A DNA stretch of 64,000 nt from Shimia sp047124445. Lineage in GTDB: Bacteria > Pseudomonadota > Alphaproteobacteria > Rhodobacterales > Rhodobacteraceae. Numbering within the stretch: the first letter of the stretch is position 1; each line of letters starts with the position of its first letter. The notes beneath the pieces are model-generated. The model worked only from the letters and a program-made list of their open reading frames with translations. It did no database searches and was not told where the DNA came from. Of the stretch, positions 58,649 through 64,000 are shown in pieces. The position numbers and the translations under genes are program-made. The stretch lies in assembly GCF_047124445.1 (NCBI RefSeq), contig NZ_CP138921.1, positions 868,001 to 932,000 on the forward strand, written 5' to 3'.

Positions 58649-59242
58649 ATGAGCGTCGCCGTGATCAGTTTTAGCGTTTTTGCCGCAAGTCAGGTGGGCA
58701 CACCTGGTCCTGCGAACATGGCGCTATTGGCCACCGGCGCGCGGTTTGGCTTTAAGGCAGCGCTGCCCTTTGTGGCAGGCGTGGCTTTGGGCAAACAGCT
58801 GATTATCTGGCCGATCGGGTTTGGCCTGATGGAACTGGCCGAGGCGGTGCCAGAGGTCTTTGCAGCGCTTAAGTGGATCAGCGCAGCTTACATTTGCTGG
58901 CTCGCCTGGAAGGTCGCCAATTTGCGGCTGTCTCCCGGCAGTGGAGAGAGTGAACAGCCCCCCGGTTTTGCGGCCGGTCTGCTGGTGCATCCGCTGAACC
59001 CCAAGGCCTGGGCGATGATTGTGGCGGGGTTCACAAATTTTGTCACACCAGCGACACCTGCCTTGCAAGCGACAGCGACCATCGCCATCTGCCTATTGGT
59101 GGCACAGGCGGTTTTTCATCCGATCTGGACCTACGCCGGAGACCGGATCGCCCGCACTGTGGCTGGCAAGCCCGCGGAGAAATATTTGATGCGCACTTTG
59201 GCCGCTTTGACGGTGGCCTCGGTGCTCTATGTGGTTCTTTGA
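58649..59242 (+). CDS. LysE/RhtB family amino-acid exporter
   Basis: A 197-residue inner-membrane protein with about six hydrophobic segments. The N-terminal TPGPANMALLATGARFGFKAALP block and LLVHPLNPKAWAMIVAGF are family signatures. The exported amino acid is unknown. The ATG at 58649 is preferred to a TTG at 58637. The GNAT gene follows after 13 bases, so they may share a transcript. Confidence 0.9.
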   Translation: MSVAVISFSVFAASQVGTPGPANMALLATGARFGFKAALPFVAGVALGKQLIIWPIGFGLMELAEAVPEVFAALKWISAAYICWLAWKVANLRLSPGSGESEQPPGFAAGLLVHPLNPKAWAMIVAGFTNFVTPATPALQATATIAICLLVAQAVFHPIWTYAGDRIARTVAGKPAEKYLMRTLAALTVASVLYVVL

Positions 59243-59255
59243 GGAGGAGACCGCG

Positions 59256-59795
59256 ATGAAATTGGACACCATCGTCAATCAGCCTGTTATTGAAGCAGAG
59301 CGTTTTGTTTTGCGCCCGCTGCGCCGGTCTGACCAAGGGCTGATCGAGATGCACACCGCGGATCGGGAACTGGCACGACTGACCGCGTCGATCCCGCACC
59401 CATTGCCGCCGGGCTATATCGAAGCCTTTATCAACCGCTCGCAGTCGGACGGACGTGTGCAGGACGTGTGGGCTATTGACGGCAGCGCAGACGGCCAACC
59501 TGAAGTCATGGGCCTGATCGGCCTGACCCGTGTGGACGAAGGGCAGGTCGAGATTGCCTATTGGATTGGCAAAGCCTTCCGCAACACCGGTCTGGCCTCA
59601 GAAGCGGTTCGCGCCATGATTGCGGCCAATCCGCTCAACAGCACCACGATCTTCGCCTCGGTGTTTCAGGACAACCCGGCCTCGGCCCGCGTGCTGACCA
59701 ACTGCGGCTTCCAGTATCTTGGAGACGCCGAGAGCTTTTCGCTGGCACGTGATGCCACTGTGCCAACCTGGACATATAGTTTGAAACTGGATTGA
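59256..59795 (+). CDS. GNAT family N-acetyltransferase (RimJ/RimL type)
   Basis: A 179-residue acetyltransferase. ERFVLRPLRRSDQGLI at the N-terminus, VEIAYWIGKAFRNTGLASEA for the acetyl-CoA-binding region and FQDNPASARVLTNCGFQYLG are typical of the RimJ/RimL group that acetylates protein N-termini or small molecules. GAGGAGG eight bases before the ATG decides the start. It lies between the exporter gene and obgE. Confidence 0.9.
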   Translation: MKLDTIVNQPVIEAERFVLRPLRRSDQGLIEMHTADRELARLTASIPHPLPPGYIEAFINRSQSDGRVQDVWAIDGSADGQPEVMGLIGLTRVDEGQVEIAYWIGKAFRNTGLASEAVRAMIAANPLNSTTIFASVFQDNPASARVLTNCGFQYLGDAESFSLARDATVPTWTYSLKLD

Positions 59796-59850
59796 GCCTT
59801 GCCGCGCGGCAAGGTATGAGCGCAACACGCGCCGAAAAAGGACCAATGAT

Positions 59851-60903
59851 ATGAAATTCCTAGACCTTGCCAAAGTCTACATCCGTTCCGGCGGCGGCGG
59901 CGGGGGCTGTGTGTCCTTCCGGCGCGAGAAATACATCGAATACGGTGGCCCCGATGGTGGCGACGGTGGCAATGGCGGCTATGTCTGGGCCGAAGCGGTT
60001 GAAGGGCTCAACACCCTGATCGACTTCCGCTACCAGCAGCACTTCTTTGCCAAAAACGGCCAGCCCGGCATGGGCAACCAGCGGACCGGTAAAACCGGCG
60101 ACGACATCATTTTGCGCGTGCCAGTGGGCACAGAAATCCTCGACGAAGATCAGGAAACCGTGATTGCTGACCTGACCGAAGTGGGCCAGCGCGTGCTGCT
60201 CGCAAAAGGCGGCAACGGTGGCTTTGGCAACCTGCACTTCAAGTCATCGACCAACCAAGCACCACGCCGCGCCAATCCGGGTCAGCCGGGTGTGGAACGC
60301 ACCATCTGGCTGCGTTTGAAGCTGATTGCCGATGTCGGCCTGCTGGGTCTGCCCAACGCGGGTAAATCTACCTTCTTGGCCGCCACGTCGAACGCGCGCC
60401 CCAAGATTGCGGATTATCCCTTCACCACGTTGCACCCCAACCTGGGTGTGGTTGGTGTCGATGGCGTCGAGTTTGTCGTTGCCGACATTCCTGGCCTGAT
60501 CGAAGGGGCCAGCGAGGGCAGGGGCCTTGGCGATCTGTTCCTTGGTCACGTGGAGCGCTGCGCGGTGCTGTTGCATCTGGTGGATGGCACCTCTGGCACG
60601 CTTTTGGAAGACTACAAAACCATCGTGCAGGAAATCACCAACTACGCCGACATTCTTGCGGACAAACCCCGGGTTACGGTGCTCAACAAGATCGACAGCC
60701 TGGACGCGGAAGAGCGGGAATTCCTCAAGGAAGAGCTTGAAGCCGTGGCTGGTGGCGAGGTGATGCTCATGTCCGGCGCCAGCCATGAGGGCACCACCGA
60801 AGTGCTGCGGGCGCTGCGGGCGCAGATTGACGATGACCGCCTGCGCCAAAAGATCGAAGAGGCTGAAGAAGCCGAAGAGGAAGAGGCGCCGTGGCAACCC
60901 TAA
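59851..60903 (+). CDS. obgE: GTPase Obg/CgtA
   Basis: Essential GTPase linked to 50S ribosome assembly and stress control. The 350 residues start with the glycine-rich Obg fold (MKFLDLAKVYIRSGGGGGGC, GGDGGNGGYVW), followed by the GTPase domain with G1 GLPNAGKS, G3 DIPGLIEGAS and G4 NKID. The acidic C-terminal tail (EEAEEAEEEEAP) is common in this group. Its end overlaps proB by 13 bases. Confidence 0.97.
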   Translation: MKFLDLAKVYIRSGGGGGGCVSFRREKYIEYGGPDGGDGGNGGYVWAEAVEGLNTLIDFRYQQHFFAKNGQPGMGNQRTGKTGDDIILRVPVGTEILDEDQETVIADLTEVGQRVLLAKGGNGGFGNLHFKSSTNQAPRRANPGQPGVERTIWLRLKLIADVGLLGLPNAGKSTFLAATSNARPKIADYPFTTLHPNLGVVGVDGVEFVVADIPGLIEGASEGRGLGDLFLGHVERCAVLLHLVDGTSGTLLEDYKTIVQEITNYADILADKPRVTVLNKIDSLDAEEREFLKEELEAVAGGEVMLMSGASHEGTTEVLRALRAQIDDDRLRQKIEEAEEAEEEEAPWQP

Positions 60904-61997
60904 GCACTGCAAAACGGGTTGTGATCAAAATCGGGTCGGCATTGCTGGTTGACCGGACATCTGGACTATTGAAAGACGCGTGGCTGAAGGCTTTGGCCGA
61001 GGATGTGGCCATGCTCAAGGCGCGCGGCACCGATGTGGTGCTGGTGTCGTCTGGGTCTATTGCCTTGGGCCGCGGCGCACTCAAATTGCCGAACGCTGAT
61101 CTTTCTCTGGATCAGTCCCAAGCCGCGGCCGCTGTGGGGCAAATCCGTCTCGCCCGCGCCTATGAAGAGGCGCTTGCGCCTTATGAGATTACAACGGCGC
61201 AGGTTCTTGTCACATTGGAGGACAGCGCCAACCGTCGTCGTTATCTAAATTCCCGCGCCACGTTGGATCAGCTTCTGACCCTCGGCGTTGTGCCTATCGT
61301 GAATGAAAACGACACGGTGGCGACTGACGAAATCCGCTACGGCGACAATGACCGTCTGGCGGCGCAAATTGCGCTGACCACCGGTGCCGATCATCTGATC
61401 CTGCTCTCGGATGTGGACGGGTTCTATTCCGACAACCCCATGACCAACCCCGATGCCAAGCGCTTTGAAATGGTCGAGACCATCACGCCAGAGATCGAAG
61501 ACATGGCCGGCGAAGGCGTATCTGGCCTGTCCAAAGGCGGTATGATCACAAAGCTGATGGCGGCCAAGACTGCCACCGCCGGCGGTTGCGCCATGGCAAT
61601 CACCGAAGGCTCGGCGCTGCGCCCCATTCAGGCGCTCGAAGAGGGGGCCAATGCCACGTGGTTCCTCGCCCAAGGCACACCACAACTGGCGCGCAAGCGC
61701 TGGATCACCTCGATGAAGCCGCAAGGCGCACTTGTGGTGGACACCGGCGCAGCGAATGCCTTGACGTCCGGTAAGAGCCTCTTGCCCGCAGGTGTCACTA
61801 TCGTGAATGGGGACTTTAGCCGCGGTGATCCGATTGAAATCCGCGATGCTTCCGGCCACCGTTTAGGGCAGGGGCTGGCTGCTTACTCTTCCCACGAGGC
61901 CGACAAGATCAAAGGTCGCCACAGCCGCGATATCGAGGCCCTTCTGGGCTACCCGGGCCGCGCCGCGCTTATTCACAGGGACGACCTCGCCCTATAG
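60891..61997 (+). CDS. proB: Glutamate 5-kinase
   Basis: First step of proline synthesis. The 368 residues have an amino-acid kinase domain (KRVVIKIGSALLVD, VSSGSIALGRGAL, PIVNENDTVATDEIRYGDND, GGMITKLMAAKTAT) and a C-terminal PUA domain (about 275-360). The start is GTG inside obgE, showing translational coupling. proA follows after a 66-base gap that holds the second repeat module. Confidence 0.96.
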   Translation: MATLSTAKRVVIKIGSALLVDRTSGLLKDAWLKALAEDVAMLKARGTDVVLVSSGSIALGRGALKLPNADLSLDQSQAAAAVGQIRLARAYEEALAPYEITTAQVLVTLEDSANRRRYLNSRATLDQLLTLGVVPIVNENDTVATDEIRYGDNDRLAAQIALTTGADHLILLSDVDGFYSDNPMTNPDAKRFEMVETITPEIEDMAGEGVSGLSKGGMITKLMAAKTATAGGCAMAITEGSALRPIQALEEGANATWFLAQGTPQLARKRWITSMKPQGALVVDTGAANALTSGKSLLPAGVTIVNGDFSRGDPIEIRDASGHRLGQGLAAYSSHEADKIKGRHSRDIEALLGYPGRAALIHRDDLAL

Positions 61998-61998
61998 G

Positions 61999-62033
61999 TT
62001 TCTTCTAACGACAAATATCCTCGCCGAAGGCGA
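61999..62033 (-). repeat. Intergenic hairpin plus GGATATTTG-N-TTAGAAGAA module, copy 2
   Basis: On the minus strand TCGCC, loop TTC, GGCGA (62033-62021) is followed by GAGGATATTTG and TCGTTAGAAGAAACC. The order and spacing match copy 1 at 777-834, although the hairpin arms differ in sequence. It lies in the proB-proA gap. Confidence 0.6.
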
Positions 62034-62063
62034 ATTTACCAACCCTAGCAAAGGACTGAGACG

Positions 62064-63332
62064 ATGAAAGACATCGCAGACATCCCCGCCCTGATGGCCC
62101 AGATTGGCGACAACGCCAAAGCGGCAAGCGCGGAGCTGGCCTTTGCCCCGCCGGAAACCAAACGCGCGGCGCTGGAAGCGGCAGCCGATGCGGTCTGGTC
62201 CCGCCGCGATGAGATCATCGAAGCCAATAAGAAAGACCTCGAATTTGGCCGCGACAAAGGCCTCTCGGACGCGATGATGGACCGTCTGATGCTGGATGAG
62301 GACCGCATCCATGGCATCGTCACCGGCTTGCGCACCGTGGCGGCGCAAGATGATCCCGTCGGCGAGGTGCTGACGGAATGGGACATGCCTTCGGGCCTAA
62401 ACATTCGCCGCGTGCGCACACCTCTTGGTGTGGTTGGCGTGATTTATGAGAGCCGTCCCAACGTGACTGCAGACGCCGGCGCGCTCTGCCTGAAATCCGG
62501 CAACGCGGTGATCTTGCGCGGTGGCTCAGAGAGCTTCCACAGTTCCGGCGCCATCCATACGTGCTTGGTCGACGGGCTTAAGTCTGTTGGTTTGCCAGAA
62601 GCGTCCATCCAGCTTGTGCCCACCCGTGATCGCGCGGCTGTGCAGGAACTTCTGACGATGGTTGATACTGTTGATGTGATTGTACCCCGCGGCGGCAAAG
62701 GCTTGGTGGGGCTCGTGCAACGCGAAGCCCGCGTGCCAGTGTTTGCGCATCTTGAAGGCATTGTGCACATCTACATCGACAAGGATGCGGATCCCAAGAA
62801 GACCCTTGATGTGGTGCTCAACGCAAAAACCCGTCGGACGGGAATTTGCGGCGCAGCAGAGTGTCTTTTGATCCATCAGGATATTGTCGACGGCCTCGGC
62901 ACCGAGGTGCTCACACTTCTGGCGCAAGCAGGCGTCATGTTGCACACGGACAGTGGTTTGCCTGTGATTGAAGGCCGCACCACGCCCGCAACTGCGGACG
63001 ATTGGGGCAAAGAATACCTCGATATGGACATCGCCGCCAAAGTGGTTGCGGATGTGGACGCTGCCATCGCTCACATCCGTCAATTTGGCTCCAACCATAC
63101 CGACTGCATCCTGACCGAAGATGACGCCACCGCTGCACGCTTCTTTGAGCGTCTGGATAGCGCCATCCTGATGCGCAACGCCTCCACGCAATTTGCCGAT
63201 GGCGGTGAGTTTGGCATGGGCGCGGAGATCGGGATTGCCACTGGCAAGATGCATGCCCGTGGCCCTGTGGGCGCCGCACAGCTGACCAGCTTTAAATATC
63301 TGGTGGAAGGTGACGGCACGACCCGCGCTTAA
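62064..63332 (+). CDS. proA: Gamma-glutamyl phosphate reductase
   Basis: Second step of proline synthesis, giving glutamate-5-semialdehyde. The 422 residues show RRVRTPLGVVGVIYESRPNVT near residue 113, SGNAVILRGGSESFHS, and the catalytic cysteine in TRRTGICGAAECLL. The start ATG at 62064 gives the usual length. Followed by a bidirectional terminator. Confidence 0.97.
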   Translation: MKDIADIPALMAQIGDNAKAASAELAFAPPETKRAALEAAADAVWSRRDEIIEANKKDLEFGRDKGLSDAMMDRLMLDEDRIHGIVTGLRTVAAQDDPVGEVLTEWDMPSGLNIRRVRTPLGVVGVIYESRPNVTADAGALCLKSGNAVILRGGSESFHSSGAIHTCLVDGLKSVGLPEASIQLVPTRDRAAVQELLTMVDTVDVIVPRGGKGLVGLVQREARVPVFAHLEGIVHIYIDKDADPKKTLDVVLNAKTRRTGICGAAECLLIHQDIVDGLGTEVLTLLAQAGVMLHTDSGLPVIEGRTTPATADDWGKEYLDMDIAAKVVADVDAAIAHIRQFGSNHTDCILTEDDATAARFFERLDSAILMRNASTQFADGGEFGMGAEIGIATGKMHARGPVGAAQLTSFKYLVEGDGTTRA

Positions 63333-63352
63333 GCGACCAGGAAATCAAAAAG

Positions 63353-63382
63353 AAAAGGGCGCCACAATCGGCGCCCTTTTTT
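63353..63382. terminator. Bidirectional terminator between proA and chpT
   Basis: AAAAGGGCGCC, loop ACAATC, GGCGCCCTTTTTT between convergent genes. The GGGCGCC stem is the same as in the terminator at 7745-7769. Confidence 0.93.
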
Positions 63383-63403
63383 GCTTTTTGTCCTGATGGC
63401 CGT

Positions 63404-64000
63404 TTAAAACGTCACTTCCAGGCTCATGTCGGTGAGTTGCACACCAAGGCTTCGGCCCAATAGCTTGGCCCCCTCTGGTAGCAAACCAAATTGAACCTGT
63501 GCCGGGACGAGATCGGCAGGCACTTCGCTTTTGCCAACAGGATCCCAAAGCGCCGTGTCCGCCCGCAGTTTTTCGCTTTCCGCCAGCAGCAGCCACTTGT
63601 CGCCCTCTTTGGTCACGGTCACCGTGCCACCAAAAGGCATCGAGGTGTCAAAACACATCAAGGTCAAAAACGCGAGGCGAAGCTCGGAGCGGGATACCGC
63701 GCCCTCGACTTCCCAATAGGTAGACACGCGGGAGCTCGCAGCAAGTCCCTGAATGATAGACTGAATCTCGGCTTCGCCCACCATCTGCGCATCGCTTGGC
63801 TGTCCAAAGGCCACGCGGAACAAACGAATGCGGGCATTGGCGTTGCTCACGCTGTCAGAGATCATTTCCATTTCCGGGCCCTTGGCGTCGCCAGTCAAAG
63901 CGATCAATTCCAAGCCGTTACCAATCGCGCCAACCGGGCTGATCAGATCGTGGCAGATCCGCGACCCTACCAATGCTGCGAAATCCGTATTATGTGACAT
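63404..64000 (-). CDS. chpT: Histidine phosphotransferase ChpT
   Basis: Passes phosphate from the hybrid kinase CckA to CtrA (and CpdR in Caulobacter), controlling cell cycle, motility and, in Rhodobacterales, gene transfer agents and quorum-linked traits. The 198 residues start FAALVGSRICHDLISPVGAI with the phosphorylated histidine H17 and end with a pseudo-ATPase domain. The ATG is the last three bases of the window, so the gene is complete but its promoter is not visible. Confidence 0.93.
   Translation of the reverse strand: MSHNTDFAALVGSRICHDLISPVGAIGNGLELIALTGDAKGPEMEMISDSVSNANARIRLFRVAFGQPSDAQMVGEAEIQSIIQGLAASSRVSTYWEVEGAVSRSELRLAFLTLMCFDTSMPFGGTVTVTKEGDKWLLLAESEKLRADTALWDPVGKSEVPADLVPAQVQFGLLPEGAKLLGRSLGVQLTDMSLEVTF

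Noticed and set aside
1..64000. CRISPR array, insertion sequence or prophage
   Set aside because: No regularly spaced repeats, no transposase, no integrase and no phage structural gene is visible.

Overview
The window reads as a chromosomal stretch of an alphaproteobacterium of the Rhodobacterales (Roseobacter group). It is GC-rich and gene-dense. The gene families that point there are a paa cluster next to nap genes, the split methyl-transfer set (pterin-binding methyltransferase, MTHFR-like protein, 'virulence factor' protein), a ribosomal protein L21 with a helix-hairpin-helix tail, obgE-proB-proA after rplU-rpmA, and the histidine phosphotransferase ChpT. I see no rRNA, insertion sequence, integrase or CRISPR array.

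Layout. 1-1.9 kb: the 3' part of selD facing mnmH (selenium use). 2-12.6 kb: phenylacetate degradation, with paaZ on the minus strand, paaI-paaK-paaR on the plus strand, then paaABCDE and a thiolase gene on the minus strand; two small secreted paralogues lie between them. Two palindromes of the form ACC-N4-GGT sit in front of the divergent paaZ/paaI genes and in front of the thiolase-paaABCDE unit, and are good candidates for PaaR operators. 13.1-19.4 kb: a periplasmic nitrate reductase operon napFDAGHBC with an FNR-type box upstream and a strong terminator. 19.9-25.9 kb: a YihY-type membrane protein, an acyl-CoA synthetase, a TetR regulator surrounded by five CTTACC-N4-GGTAAG-like sites, and the methyltetrahydrofolate set. 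26-38 kb: ppx/gppA, rlmE, a lipid A acyltransferase, then a nonulosonic acid (sialic acid type) set neuA, neuC, neuB with a glycosyltransferase and a pyruvyltransferase-like protein wrapped around waaA; a GGDEF protein, a sensor kinase and a metallo-beta-lactamase-fold hydrolase follow.

39.1-56.5 kb is bounded by tRNA-Asn and tRNA-Ser. Its main content is a 13.8-kb minus-strand operon that looks like an anti-mobile-element defence system. A WYL-domain regulator comes first, then two small unknown proteins, an AddB-like and an AddA-like helicase-nuclease pair, a DUF6361-like protein, a phospholipase D-type nuclease and a large DEAD/SNF2-type helicase. Most junctions from the second gene onward overlap by 1 to about 30 bases, so the parts are probably made together. 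This is the most interesting part of the window. A separate plus-strand set of three exported or membrane proteins (PpiC-like, HupE/UreJ-like, unknown) fills the rest of the interval.

56.6-64 kb is a housekeeping region: a DUF2059 protein, rplU-rpmA, lysE family, a GNAT acetyltransferase, obgE-proB-proA and chpT. Several strong hairpin terminators and two copies of a short intergenic repeat module (near 0.8 and 62.0 kb) are also annotated. All functions come from reading the sequence and from knowledge of the families; no search was run.
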